Shown here: positions 8,338-17,321 of the stretch, in pieces
Position numbering within the stretch: position 1 is the first letter of the stretch
Layout: the number at the start of each line of letters is the position of its first letter
Source of the DNA: Bradymonadales bacterium
Lineage (GTDB): Bacteria > Bdellovibrionota > UBA2394
Direction: 5' to 3'
DNA length: 37,005 nucleotides
Assembly: GCA_007693605.1 (NCBI GenBank)
Contig: REDG01000060.1
Span: 1-37,005 of the forward strand
Position numbers and translations under genes: made by a program
The notes under the pieces: generated by a model
Told to the model about the DNA's origin: nothing
The model's database searches: none
Seen by the model: only the letters and a program-made list of their open reading frames with translations

Positions 8338-10869
8338 ATGAAACCAACTTCATTGCCATTTTATCTCCTTTTATTCGTCTTTGCCCTTGCCTGCGGAGAG
8401 GGCACGGTGGCCCCTGGCGACCCTAGAGACTTTCTGGGTCAGTCCAACCCAAACCAGCCCATTCTTAAGGTTATCGGAGACTCAGAGATTGTTCTGGAAC
8501 GACACTTTGAGCCTTATGTCGAGCTTGGTGCGCAAGCTTCAAGTTTGAGCCAGGGCGATATCAGCGATCAAATTCTGATCTCAGGCAGTGTCAATCACTT
8601 CGTTGTGGGCGACTATCAGATTACTTATCGCCTCCCCCAACAGCAGGGGCAGACTTTCTTGACGACCACCCGCCTGGTTCGAGTGAGAGACCGGCTGCCG
8701 CCAAACGGAGAGATTCAGTTTGTGCCTCAGTTTGACTACAGTTCTGAACTTTCCACTGAGGGCTGGCTGACGGGAAGCGAAGGCCCTCGTCAGTTTAGCC
8801 TGATGGGGCAAGATCCTATCGATCCCATTACTCAGTATCGAGCTCGCTCATTTCACCGATCAGACGAGGAGGGGCCTTTTCCGGAGACTTTCTGTCAGAA
8901 TCAAAATTTATCTTCCGCTCCGGAGCGCCCGATTGGAGAAGCTTTTTCTTTGCAGGCACAAGATGGCTATCAAGTCGTTTGTGCCGTAGCAGGGGATGAG
9001 CACGGAAACTTTCAGTCCGGACAGGCGGTCTCACAATCTGCTCCTCTAAGAGTAGTTTCAGGCCAAGCCTTTCCCTTATCGGTTGCGAACTTTGATGAGA
9101 GTTTGACCAATGACTCAAACTTTCAGTTTTCTGTGCCCATCATGGCGACTGGAAGTGACTTTGAGAGAGCGGTTGAATACCAGGCCAAGCTAGTTAATGT
9201 TTCCAGCGGTGAAATATGTCAATCGGATCAGTTTTCAGACACTGATAGTTGGCGAGACATCTCTCAGCCCTTTAGTGGATCGATTGTTGTGGGCGATTTT
9301 CAGACAGAAGACTGGAAGCTTTGTGCGAGAGGGCGAAATGCCTTAGGAAATCTTACTCAACAAAGCTACTCAAACGAAGCCATTCGGATTGATCGAACTC
9401 CGCCGAGCCTTGAGTTTCAAGAGGGCAGGGAAGTCATTGTGTGGGAACTTTGCCAAGACTTCGTTTACGACGAGGCTTTGTATGCTCCTCAGGTTTGGGA
9501 TGATACCGGAATCTCGTCGTTCGGACTGCGAGCCTTTTTGAAGTCTGGTGAAGAGATTCCCATATCGAACGAAGGGGAAGTCGACTTCGCCGCCCTTGCC
9601 GTTCTTGGTTTTTTTGGAGGAAGCATTCAATATCTGGCGACCGATCTGGCTGGCAATCAGGCCTCTCTGAGCCAGACGGTTCAGTCGATCAAAGTGATCG
9701 AAGAGCTGGGGGGGCTTGTGCTCGATCAAGGCCTTCGCAAACCCGCTGACTTCTTAAGTTTAGGGACCAATGCGAGGGCGCTGCTTTGTCAGGACATCGA
9801 TTTTGGCGGAGAGGGGATTTCGGGTCTTGGAAGTCTTCAAGAACCTTTTCAGGGTGCGATTGTCGGACGAGAAAGCGCCAGTCGAATTGAGAACTTTAGA
9901 ATCGAGGCGTCGGCTGAAGATGCCCAAGGCTTTGTGCGCGTTCTTGGTGCAGAGGGCCGTTTGGATTTTCTAGAGTTTGACGGGGCCGAAGTGCTGGCAG
10001 CGAACTCAAGCGCTGCTGTCGTGGGTGTGAATTACGGAAGTCTGAGCCGAATTCGTTTAAGTAACTCAGTCGTGCGGGCTCAGAATCAATCTGGAGGCTT
10101 GGTCGGAGAAAATTTTGGTGTCATTGAAGATGCAAGAGTGCTCGCCAGCTCTGTTCGAGTGGCGAACGAAGGCGGAGGACTCGTCGGGAGGCAGCATCCA
10201 AACGCTCGAATCGATAGAGCTCTTGTAGACTTCTTAAGTTCTGTCATCAGTCTTGATGCGGTTCAATCGGTAGGGGGCTTGGTGGGTCGAAATTCTGGGG
10301 AGATATCGAGATCGGCAAGCCTTGAAATGCAGGTGGGAGACTTCGATTCACTCGAGCCCCAGCTCACGCAAGTGGGAGGCCTGGTGGGTGTGAATGATTT
10401 AAGCGGAACAATTTTGAATTCCTATTCTCGAGCCGAGGTCAGAGGGCAAAGTCGACTGGGCGGTCTGGTGGGTCGAAACATGGGCTCCGCCTCTGTTGGC
10501 TACAGCTATGCTCTGGGCGGATTTGGTCTGTCGATCGAGCTTGACGGAGAAGACTATGCCAGTGACTTTCAAATTGGCGGTCTTGTGGGTTTCAACTCTA
10601 GTTTGAACTCTGTGCTTTCTTCCTACTGGAACATTGATTTGTATGGCTTCTTTGCTGAGGGCATCGATCCGAATCGCTACGGCATCGGCATCACCGACGA
10701 CCAGATGCGCGGTTGGCCAGCGGACGAAGAGTCCTCTGAAGAAGGGGGTGAACAAAGTGATTCATCCGCTGTTCAGACTTTCGACGACTGGGATTCTGAA
10801 CTCTGGAGTTTTGAGCTGGGCAGTTATCCAGAGCTAAAATGGATTCTCGATGAGGATGCCTTTTTCTAG
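8338..10869 (+). CDS. large lipoprotein with DUF5011-like and GLUG repeats
   Basis: The 843-residue protein begins with a lipoprotein signal ending in FALAC, so it should be lipid-anchored. Residues about 42-118 resemble an immunoglobulin-like DUF5011 domain (VELGAQASSL, VGDYQITYRL). From about residue 561 there are seven GLUG-type repeats built on GGLVGxN, starting near residues 561, 585, 612, 645, 679, 707 and 746. The C-terminus has the acidic stretch EESSEEGGEQSD and an ending like that of other GLUG proteins (FDDWDSELWSFE). GLUG repeats are known from surface adhesin-like and peptidase-associated proteins. Its last 36 bases overlap the convergent lipoprotein gene. Surface role is inferred; the binding partner is unknown. 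Confidence 0.88.
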   Translation: MKPTSLPFYLLLFVFALACGEGTVAPGDPRDFLGQSNPNQPILKVIGDSEIVLERHFEPYVELGAQASSLSQGDISDQILISGSVNHFVVGDYQITYRLPQQQGQTFLTTTRLVRVRDRLPPNGEIQFVPQFDYSSELSTEGWLTGSEGPRQFSLMGQDPIDPITQYRARSFHRSDEEGPFPETFCQNQNLSSAPERPIGEAFSLQAQDGYQVVCAVAGDEHGNFQSGQAVSQSAPLRVVSGQAFPLSVANFDESLTNDSNFQFSVPIMATGSDFERAVEYQAKLVNVSSGEICQSDQFSDTDSWRDISQPFSGSIVVGDFQTEDWKLCARGRNALGNLTQQSYSNEAIRIDRTPPSLEFQEGREVIVWELCQDFVYDEALYAPQVWDDTGISSFGLRAFLKSGEEIPISNEGEVDFAALAVLGFFGGSIQYLATDLAGNQASLSQTVQSIKVIEELGGLVLDQGLRKPADFLSLGTNARALLCQDIDFGGEGISGLGSLQEPFQGAIVGRESASRIENFRIEASAEDAQGFVRVLGAEGRLDFLEFDGAEVLAANSSAAVVGVNYGSLSRIRLSNSVVRAQNQSGGLVGENFGVIEDARVLASSVRVANEGGGLVGRQHPNARIDRALVDFLSSVISLDAVQSVGGLVGRNSGEISRSASLEMQVGDFDSLEPQLTQVGGLVGVNDLSGTILNSYSRAEVRGQSRLGGLVGRNMGSASVGYSYALGGFGLSIELDGEDYASDFQIGGLVGFNSSLNSVLSSYWNIDLYGFFAEGIDPNRYGIGITDDQMRGWPADEESSEEGGEQSDSSAVQTFDDWDSELWSFELGSYPELKWILDEDAFF

Positions 10870-11889
10870 GTCCCAATAATAAAGAATGAGATCATCATTA
10901 CTCACCTCAAATCGTCCCAACTGGGTACGAAAGCTGTTGGTACTCGCCTTGAGAACGCCCCCTTTTAGCTCAAGAATCTGATTGTAAAACCCGAGAGCTC
11001 CAGGAATCGGAATTCTTTGAGACTGCCAAGCTCCATTCTTCAGCTCAGCGATTCGAAGCTCCAGCCTCCATGCATCGAGGTAGACCAGTCCAAAATTCTG
11101 TTCGTCTTGAAAGACGGCCATATCCATCCCTCGATAGCTTTCTCCCGGTCGGCCGTCGATGACTCTCTTTCTGATCTCAGGTGTCCAGTCGACATGAATC
11201 AACTCCCCCGTGTATTCGTTTAGAAAAATCACCTGCAGCTTGTCATTCCAATGACCGATCCAGGCGTATTGAGTTCGAACGGCCGGATGAAGTCTCTCAG
11301 ATCGGATGGGGTCCTTCTGGCAGAAAGGCATTTCAACAAAGATAACTCCCTGTTCGTCATTGGCCACGAGATAGAGTAGGCCGTTAGAAGCATAACTCGC
11401 GACCACTTGAACGGGAAGGCTGGCAAGCTCTGTAATCTCCGCTTCTGGACTGAAGCAGGCGAAGTGCGATTGCCCCGACAGACTTTCGTAGAAAACTTGA
11501 GCCTTCTGGTCCATCCAATGAAAACCTTGAAGCCTCTCCATCTCGAGATTCAGTTGGGCGTGTTCTCTTCCGTTTCGGTAGTGCAAGCGACTCCCGACTC
11601 GGTATACGAGATGACCCCCCTTCTGCCAAATCAGGTCCTTGGCGTCAGTGGCTTCTTCGTCTATCACCTCAATCCGTCGATCGGAGAGTCGAACGCGAAC
11701 AAGTCCCCGCCGAGGAGCATCGGAGTCGCGTATGACGGTGTAAAGCTGATCACTTGAAGTCGCCTGGCTATACTCCCCGATATTCCACTCTGGATAAACC
11801 AACTCGAAAGCGGGTCGCTCAAAACCAGATGGACCCTGACAGCCCGCAAGAAGAAGGGCCCACCCGAAAATCTGACAACAAAACTTCAT
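10834..11889 (-). CDS. hypothetical lipoprotein, possibly beta-propeller
   Basis: The 351-residue protein has a lipoprotein signal with lipobox LLAGC near residue 18. The remainder is a run of short strands with recurring aromatic and acidic turns (LVYRVGSRLHYRNGR, LLYLVANDEQG, FGLVYLDAWRLELR), which suggests a beta-propeller fold, though no named family is recognised. It starts at ATG 11889, overlapping the upstream exported-protein gene (ATGA). It is the last gene of a FadL-like channel, exported protein and lipoprotein unit, so it probably works in the same envelope process. Its 3' end overlaps the GLUG gene by 36 bases. Confidence 0.75.
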   Translation of the reverse strand: MKFCCQIFGWALLLAGCQGPSGFERPAFELVYPEWNIGEYSQATSSDQLYTVIRDSDAPRRGLVRVRLSDRRIEVIDEEATDAKDLIWQKGGHLVYRVGSRLHYRNGREHAQLNLEMERLQGFHWMDQKAQVFYESLSGQSHFACFSPEAEITELASLPVQVVASYASNGLLYLVANDEQGVIFVEMPFCQKDPIRSERLHPAVRTQYAWIGHWNDKLQVIFLNEYTGELIHVDWTPEIRKRVIDGRPGESYRGMDMAVFQDEQNFGLVYLDAWRLELRIAELKNGAWQSQRIPIPGALGFYNQILELKGGVLKASTNSFRTQLGRFEVSNDDLILYYWDLEKGILIENPF

Positions 11890-13589
11890 CGCTGGCTCCC
11901 CACCCTATTAAACTCAGAATAATTGAAATGCATCAGCAAAAGGTTTTCTTTCACTTCAATGCCAATCAGTTCGACGGGTGCTTGGTCAAAGACGCTCAGC
12001 ATGACGAAGAGCTGAGGATTTTGCCGAAAGAATGTGGTCCAGATTCGTCGAGCTAAGTCTTCAAAAAGCTCCAGGTCTGGTTCCGTAAATCGTCTCTGAA
12101 ACTGACCTTGATTGGATAGCTGGATCTCAAAGCTGTCCGGATCAATAGCCAGGTTAAGGCTCGTGCCTGCGCCTTCTGCTCCGGGCATCCAGCCAAGAAC
12201 GGGTCGTGCATTCACTCTCACCTGAGCCTGCAGTTCGGCGGTCGGAATCACCCGGTCTTTGATTCGTATGCCGGCGCTCAGAAAGTAGTCTGAAACGAGG
12301 AGTTCAAGTCGGTTGGGTTCAAAGCGCAGTTGAGGAGCCGTTCGAGAACCCAGGCCCATATGAAGCCGAAGGTTTCTCAGATTTTCAAAGACGACGCCTT
12401 CGAGAAGCACGCCAAGGTGTCCTTCCGCCTCAAACTCTTGCAGTTCAGACAAATGCGTTGCCACCAGGGCCTGATTGATTAAGTCGCCCGAAATCAAAAG
12501 GCTCAAATCAGCCTCTCGCCTAGGCAGGGAGGGTCTAAAAAACTCTGCGTCAGGTAATCCTTCTCCTGCCAAGAGTTGAGACTCCAAGACTTCAACTAGT
12601 CGTCTTGTGTCACTCTGTTCATGCCCCTCTGCCAGAGCGATTTGGCGCAGCTCCTGATCCGTGACAAAGACGGCATTCAAATAGAGTTCGAGTTGATCGC
12701 GTCCGATAAAGACAGACTGAGACCGTCTGGGATAAAAGCTGAAAGCCACATCCGTTCTTCGTCTGGCCCCTCGGTTTCTTAGGCTAAAAAGGTCTTCTTC
12801 TACCCCAAGCGGGCTTTCTCGCCACAGGGGGTGATCCTTTAAGATCTCTGAAAGGCTCTGCGTAAACACCAAGCCCCTCAGTTGCTCTCGAATCTTTGAT
12901 GAGATGAAGGGGGGAATGCTCTCTTGGGCAAGCTCTAAGGCCAGTTCCTTGCTTTGATCTAGGTTGAGAAAGGCAGAAGATCCGGTGAAGACTCTGTCCC
13001 CAGTTTGGTCCGTCCACTTGATCTGTAACGCTCTCTTCAACGACTCTCCGACGAGTTCGGAGTCGTCCATGCGAACACTCAGGTCTTTTGGGTGGATGAA
13101 GTATCGAGCCAAAAAACTCGAATCCTCTTGGACCTCAATCCTCAATCGCATGATGTGGGTTAAACTCTCAACCGGCCGACTCGACGAAGGACAGCCTGCC
13201 AGCAGCTCCGCGTCGATAAACAGATGTTGCACTGAAAGTTCCAACTCGATCTCTTCACCAGCCAGACTTTTCCAGGTGGCGTGTTCGATCTGAAACTCGA
13301 TTCGAGATCGCACAAAAACCTCGGCGGTGGACAAGTCTATCAGAGTGGGCAAAGAGCCGCTCTCGGAGCTTCGAGATGCGTCTTGATTCCCTAGCAATTC
13401 CTTACTACAGAAGCTGAACTCTCGTTGTGCGCCCTGTTCATTGATGCTCATCACGAGTTTATCAATAAAGCTCTGGCGAATGATGATTCCCAGAGGCTGG
13501 GGGTTGGCGGCCTCCAAACAACAGAACGCCTTCAAGACAACGAGGGCAACGGTCGCGATGCCTGTTCTGCATTTCAGTCTAGAATTCAT
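11886..13589 (-). CDS. large exported protein of unknown function
   Basis: The 567-residue protein begins with a signal-peptide-like hydrophobic segment (GIATVALVVLKAFCCLEA). The rest is rich in long amphipathic strands and helices arranged in two halves; the second half contains ISGDLINQALVATHL and VRVNARPVLGW. This two-lobed pattern is reminiscent of BPI-like lipid-binding (TULIP) proteins, but that is an impression from sequence pattern only. It starts at ATG 13589, inside the end of the FadL-like gene (11-base overlap), and overlaps the downstream lipoprotein by four bases. Tight coupling to a FadL-type channel makes a role in moving hydrophobic molecules across the envelope plausible. 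Confidence 0.72.
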   Translation of the reverse strand: MNSRLKCRTGIATVALVVLKAFCCLEAANPQPLGIIIRQSFIDKLVMSINEQGAQREFSFCSKELLGNQDASRSSESGSLPTLIDLSTAEVFVRSRIEFQIEHATWKSLAGEEIELELSVQHLFIDAELLAGCPSSSRPVESLTHIMRLRIEVQEDSSFLARYFIHPKDLSVRMDDSELVGESLKRALQIKWTDQTGDRVFTGSSAFLNLDQSKELALELAQESIPPFISSKIREQLRGLVFTQSLSEILKDHPLWRESPLGVEEDLFSLRNRGARRRTDVAFSFYPRRSQSVFIGRDQLELYLNAVFVTDQELRQIALAEGHEQSDTRRLVEVLESQLLAGEGLPDAEFFRPSLPRREADLSLLISGDLINQALVATHLSELQEFEAEGHLGVLLEGVVFENLRNLRLHMGLGSRTAPQLRFEPNRLELLVSDYFLSAGIRIKDRVIPTAELQAQVRVNARPVLGWMPGAEGAGTSLNLAIDPDSFEIQLSNQGQFQRRFTEPDLELFEDLARRIWTTFFRQNPQLFVMLSVFDQAPVELIGIEVKENLLLMHFNYSEFNRVGSQR

Positions 13590-14913
13590 AATGAAACGAA
13601 ACTCCTAAACGACTCACCCCAGACCGGTAAGTTCCATCCGTGGGTGGAGGTTGAAAGAGGCGAAGCTCTGAGGCCGAATGAGCCTCGGTCGCCTTCCGAC
13701 GAAACGCAAAGGAATGAGCGAACTCTGCTCCCAATACGGAATTTGGGCTGAGTCGATAGCGGCCTAAGACGCCCAGCCCGATCGAGTTGAAACTCGCTCG
13801 AGTGATCGACAGCATATGGTCGGGAGTGTTGTGGCTTTGGTAGTCAATTCGGCTCGCAAAACTCAGTCGCCGCGAAAAACTAAAGCTTTGCAGACTTCCA
13901 ATCATCCACTGATCTTTGGGTCGCAGGCCTGGAATTTCCTGACCCTTTAGAGGCAACAGACTGGAGTCGGTGAACCTCACAGACGCGAAACGAATCATAG
14001 AACTAAAAAGATAGCGCCCAAAAAACTCCGTCGTCCAGTATCCAAAGGGCTGGTATCGAAGAGCGACATTCAGGGCGAGCGGACTTTGCATTTTCACTTG
14101 GCCTTCATTCTCAATGCCATCAAGCATGCCTACAGCCGCCTGAGCGGGACCAAAGGCCTCGAGTGCGGTTGGACTCGAGCTGTGAATGATCGTTTTGAAG
14201 TTGTACTGAATCGGAAGATATAGAGAAGCCCCCAAGGACCACTGAACGCTTGGACGGTAGAGAACTCCAAAGCTTCCGCCAAAGCCAAGCGTTGAGCTCA
14301 ACGGGATCGAGGCTCGCGAACTCATGGCGGGGTGTTCACGAAGAACCTGATCCTCTTCGATGAACTCGGACAGAAAGGGGGTGAGGTCGACATCGGTCTC
14401 AAGTCGAATAAAGGCGAGACTGAAAATGGATGAGACTCCCACAGACCATTGATCGTTGATCTGATAGGCGAGGCTCAGCTGGTGGTTCCAGGGCACGAAC
14501 AGGCCCTCAACGAATTCGTATCGTTGCGATCCTGTTTCAGAGAACTTACCCATGGCTCCCGACGGAAAGTAGTTGGCGTAACCAAATCGAAAGCGAGAGC
14601 TGCCCAGGCTAGAGGCGATAAAGATCGATGGAGCGCCCGCGATGGTTCTTGCCGTACTGGAGGCATGTGGGGTGTTTGAATAGCGGTCATCGCCTTGGCG
14701 ATCATAGGTCAGCCAGCCCCCGATCAGTTGAGCTTGAATCTCAAACTCCGTCCTGTCGATGGGTCCAATGCTTGCCGGATTCCAAAAGACATTGCGAGAG
14801 CCCTGTCGGGCGGCTGTCGCGCCAAGGCCGCCGACAGAGCCTGAGAGGCTCGTGGCCGACAGAGCTTCGACCCAAAGCCCCATGATCGCCAAGAGAGTAA
14901 AGAGTCTCCGCAT
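13579..14913 (-). CDS. FadL/OmpP1/TodX-family outer-membrane channel
   Basis: Members of this family form outer-membrane barrels that admit long-chain fatty acids and other hydrophobic compounds. After a signal peptide (MRRLFTLLAIMGLWVEALSA) comes the family N-terminal pattern SVGGLGATAARQGSRNVFWNPASIG. Many barrel strands follow (NHQLSLAYQINDQWSVGVSS, NVALRYQPFGYWTTEFF), and the protein ends in VSFHYEF with a C-terminal phenylalanine. I chose the ATG at 14913 because the signal peptide begins there; an in-frame ATG at 14946 would add eleven residues, and neither has a strong ribosome-binding site. Protein length is 444 residues. First gene of a three-gene envelope unit, divergent from the XRE-cupin regulator. 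Confidence 0.85.
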   Translation of the reverse strand: MRRLFTLLAIMGLWVEALSATSLSGSVGGLGATAARQGSRNVFWNPASIGPIDRTEFEIQAQLIGGWLTYDRQGDDRYSNTPHASSTARTIAGAPSIFIASSLGSSRFRFGYANYFPSGAMGKFSETGSQRYEFVEGLFVPWNHQLSLAYQINDQWSVGVSSIFSLAFIRLETDVDLTPFLSEFIEEDQVLREHPAMSSRASIPLSSTLGFGGSFGVLYRPSVQWSLGASLYLPIQYNFKTIIHSSSPTALEAFGPAQAAVGMLDGIENEGQVKMQSPLALNVALRYQPFGYWTTEFFGRYLFSSMIRFASVRFTDSSLLPLKGQEIPGLRPKDQWMIGSLQSFSFSRRLSFASRIDYQSHNTPDHMLSITRASFNSIGLGVLGRYRLSPNSVLGAEFAHSFAFRRKATEAHSASELRLFQPPPTDGTYRSGVSRLGVSFHYEF

Positions 14914-14982
14914 TGATCCGGACCATAGACCAGGGGAAGGCGGCATACAAGCCGCAAAATGGGCTCTAATTTATCGAAATCT

Positions 14983-15011
14983 TTGGGAATTTTGCCTCAT
15001 TCTGATATGTT
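14983..15011 (+). promoter_or_regulatory. putative promoter of the XRE-cupin gene (leaderless)
   Basis: A -35 like TTGGGA (14983-14988) and a -10 like TATGTT (15006-15011) are separated by 17 bases. The -10 ends only six bases before the GTG start codon, so transcription would begin at or next to the start codon. No Shine-Dalgarno is present. Sequence reading only, not a tested promoter. Confidence 0.35.
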
Positions 15012-15017
15012 CTAGCC

Positions 15018-15593
15018 GTGGGATTTTTCGCTCTAGGAAAGAGAATTCAGAGCCTTCGAAACGAGCGCTCTTTCAGTCTAGAGGATTTGTCCCGAGAGTC
15101 AGAAATTTCTGTGGCAGAGCTAGAAAGTTATGAGGCAGATCTCAGTGCGCCTCGAATTGCCCATTTGGTTCGTTTGTCGAAGGCTTTGCATGTGAATGTT
15201 GCAGACTTTTTTCGAGAGAGGCCGGCGACCAAAGATTTTGAAATCTCCAGAGCTAAGGGCCGAACTCGCAGAAGCCCACTGGTTAGCCCCTCAGATTCAG
15301 GAGTTAAAGAGTATCAGTACGAGGCACTGACCTCTTCTGATGGGAGTCAGCATATGGATGCCTATCTGATTGAGTTGCCGCCCTTTCAGGCGGAGCGACC
15401 TCATCCCGACCAGAGCCATCCTGGAGAAGAATTCGTCTATGTGATTGAAGGCCAGATCGAAGGACATATCAACGGACAGCACATTGTTTTAGAGGCGGGG
15501 GATTCCATTTACTTTCGATCCAAGTCCTCGCACTCTTTCTTCAATCCGAGCGAGCGAGTGGCCAGAGCTCTTACGGTGATTTACCCCTACTAG
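15018..15593 (+). CDS. XRE-family regulator with C-terminal cupin sensor
   Basis: The 191-residue protein has an N-terminal helix-turn-helix of XRE type (residues about 7-62: LGKRIQSLRNERSFSLEDLS, then SAPRIAHLVRLSKALHVNV). A C-terminal cupin_2 barrel follows (about 100-188: HPDQSHPGEEFVYVIEGQIE, VLEAGDSIYFRSKSSHSF). Such proteins bind DNA and sense a small ligand in the cupin pocket. The start is GTG 15018, without a ribosome-binding site and directly after a possible -10 element. It is divergent from the FadL-like operon, which it may control, and convergent with htrA, whose 3' end it overlaps by 23 bases. Ligand unknown. Confidence 0.9.
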   Translation: MGFFALGKRIQSLRNERSFSLEDLSRESEISVAELESYEADLSAPRIAHLVRLSKALHVNVADFFRERPATKDFEISRAKGRTRRSPLVSPSDSGVKEYQYEALTSSDGSQHMDAYLIELPPFQAERPHPDQSHPGEEFVYVIEGQIEGHINGQHIVLEAGDSIYFRSKSSHSFFNPSERVARALTVIYPY

Positions 15594-17040
15594 AGGGCAC
15601 TTCAAAGTCGAGATAGAACTGAGCTCCACCTGAACGAACGATATGAAACACAATGTTCTCTCCGTCTTCGAGTTCTTTGATCAAATTTTGATAGGTCTCT
15701 AGGTTGGTTAGATTCAGGCTTTTGCCTCCGCGAATGATTCGACGAATCTCATCGTCTGGAAACACTCCCGACTGATGGTCTGGTCGAATGGCGACCACTC
15801 TTAGACCTCTTCCGGCTTCTTTGGGCTCTTCTAGAAGGAGCCCCAGCCGGTCAAAACTCGGTCCATCCTCCATGGGCAGGCTAGGGCTGCCGTCTTCATC
15901 CAGGGCCCCCAGTTGAACGGATAGGGTCATTCTCTTTCCATCTCGAATGACTTCCACCTGCACCTCTTGGTTTGGCTTCGAGCGGCCGATGACTCGTTGA
16001 AGCGAACGGGAGTCCTCAATCCGAGTCTGGTCAACGCGGACGATAATGTCCCCCGGTTTCAAGGCGCTTCGAGCAGAGGGGCCATCTTCCACGATATCGT
16101 TGACCACCACTCCGTTTCTGCTCTGCAAACCCAAGCCCTCTTTCATCGCTTCAGTGATGTCTTGAATCATGACGCCCAAATAGCCACGGGCGACGGCTCC
16201 TCTTTCAAGAAGTTGAGGAATGATCTCTTTTACGACATTGATTGGAATTGCGAACCCGATTCCACTCCCCTGAGCGGGAGAGATGATCGCCGTGTTCATT
16301 CCAATCACCTCTGCTCGGGTGTTGACGAGAGGACCGCCAGAGTTTCCGAAATTGATGATCGCGTCGGTTTGTATAAAATCATCAAAGCGACGATTTTCGT
16401 TGGGGCTAATCTCTCGCCCCTTAGCAGAAACAATGCCCACTGAAACGGAATGGTCCAATCCGAAAGGATTACCAAAGGCCATCACCCAGTCTCCCTTTTT
16501 AAGAGAGTCACTGTCTCCGAGATAAGCAAAGGGGAAGTCTCTTTCCGACTCAATCTTCAAAATGGCTACATCGGTTCGTGGGTCTCGACCAATGATTTGG
16601 GCGACAAAGTTCTCTTGCTGAGGCTGCCTTTGGCTGCCATGAAAAGTTGTCACCGTGACTTCGACACGATCAGCACCCTCAATCACATGATTGTTCGTGA
16701 GAATATGTCCCTTCTTTGAAAACAAAAATCCTGTGCCCATCGATCGTCGAGGAATTCTTTGGCCTGGCCCTCGAAAGAAGCGTTCAAAGAGCTGCTCCGG
16801 ACTCATAAAAGGCCCAAACGGGCCTTCAGTGCCCGGATCCATGGCGGCCGCCTCCACTGAGGTTGAAATGTTCACCACAGAAGAATCCACCTGCTCAATG
16901 ATCGGCCGCAGACTCGGAAGTCGCACGAGTTCAGGAGCCCGCGAACCTCGCTCTTCCCAAGGCTTTGCACTCAATGTGCCTGCCAAGATGAGAAGTCCGA
17001 GAGCAAGAACTGAAACAAAGGGCTTTCGGTTCAGAATCAA
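15571..17040 (-). CDS. htrA: periplasmic serine protease, Do/HtrA family
   Basis: HtrA proteases degrade or refold damaged envelope proteins. The 489-residue protein has a signal peptide (VSVLALGLLILAGTLSA) and a trypsin-like domain with the triad His118 (TNNHVI), Asp157 (RTDVAIL) and Ser234 (GNSGGP). Two PDZ domains follow (about 280-375 and 395-475). Before the catalytic serine it reads NFGNSGGP where most relatives have NPGNSGGP. The start is TTG 17040, overlapping the DUF1844 stop (TTGA), with GGAAAGAG a short distance upstream. It is the last gene of the ABC transporter/GldG-like operon, which suggests it processes or guards that system. Confidence 0.95.
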   Translation of the reverse strand: MILNRKPFVSVLALGLLILAGTLSAKPWEERGSRAPELVRLPSLRPIIEQVDSSVVNISTSVEAAAMDPGTEGPFGPFMSPEQLFERFFRGPGQRIPRRSMGTGFLFSKKGHILTNNHVIEGADRVEVTVTTFHGSQRQPQQENFVAQIIGRDPRTDVAILKIESERDFPFAYLGDSDSLKKGDWVMAFGNPFGLDHSVSVGIVSAKGREISPNENRRFDDFIQTDAIINFGNSGGPLVNTRAEVIGMNTAIISPAQGSGIGFAIPINVVKEIIPQLLERGAVARGYLGVMIQDITEAMKEGLGLQSRNGVVVNDIVEDGPSARSALKPGDIIVRVDQTRIEDSRSLQRVIGRSKPNQEVQVEVIRDGKRMTLSVQLGALDEDGSPSLPMEDGPSFDRLGLLLEEPKEAGRGLRVVAIRPDHQSGVFPDDEIRRIIRGGKSLNLTNLETYQNLIKELEDGENIVFHIVRSGGAQFYLDFEVPSSRGKSP

Positions 17041-17321
17041 GTCTCGCTCTTTCCGGTCTTTTCGACAAACTTAAGGCGAGCCTCGTAGATGACTCCTTGA
17101 AGTAGTTTCTCTTCTGACTCACTCAAGTTGCCCTTTGTCTTTTCGACCAAGAGCTCCAAGATGGAAATGTTCTGCTTTGCGCTTGTCAAATCAATGTCCT
17201 TTTTCTTAGTGATGGGGTCTTCCAGCTCACCGAGTGACATCAGGGCTGCCGATCCCACAGAAATAACAAACATCTCGAAGCTAATGCCGTTGGCGTCTTT
17301 TTCTGGCTGATGGGTGTTCAC
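17037..17321 (-). CDS. DUF1844 family protein
   Basis: The 94-residue protein matches the DUF1844 pattern: FEMFVISVGSAALMSLGELE in the first third, DLTSAKQNISILELLVEKTKG in the middle, then a Glu-rich EEKLLQGVIYEARLKFVE end. The family is small, mostly helical and of unknown function, and common in delta-type proteobacteria and Acidobacteria. The start is GTG 17321, immediately after the TAA of the DUF4340 gene, with GAGGAG eight bases upstream. The htrA gene overlaps its stop. The tight context is consistent with a link to envelope quality control, but nothing more specific can be said. Confidence 0.85.
   Translation of the reverse strand: MNTHQPEKDANGISFEMFVISVGSAALMSLGELEDPITKKKDIDLTSAKQNISILELLVEKTKGNLSESEEKLLQGVIYEARLKFVEKTGKSET

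Noticed and set aside
14759..15133. Plus-strand open frame across the FadL/XRE intergenic region
   Set aside because: Overlaps the start of the FadL-like gene in antisense and the XRE gene in another frame; no protein-like pattern.
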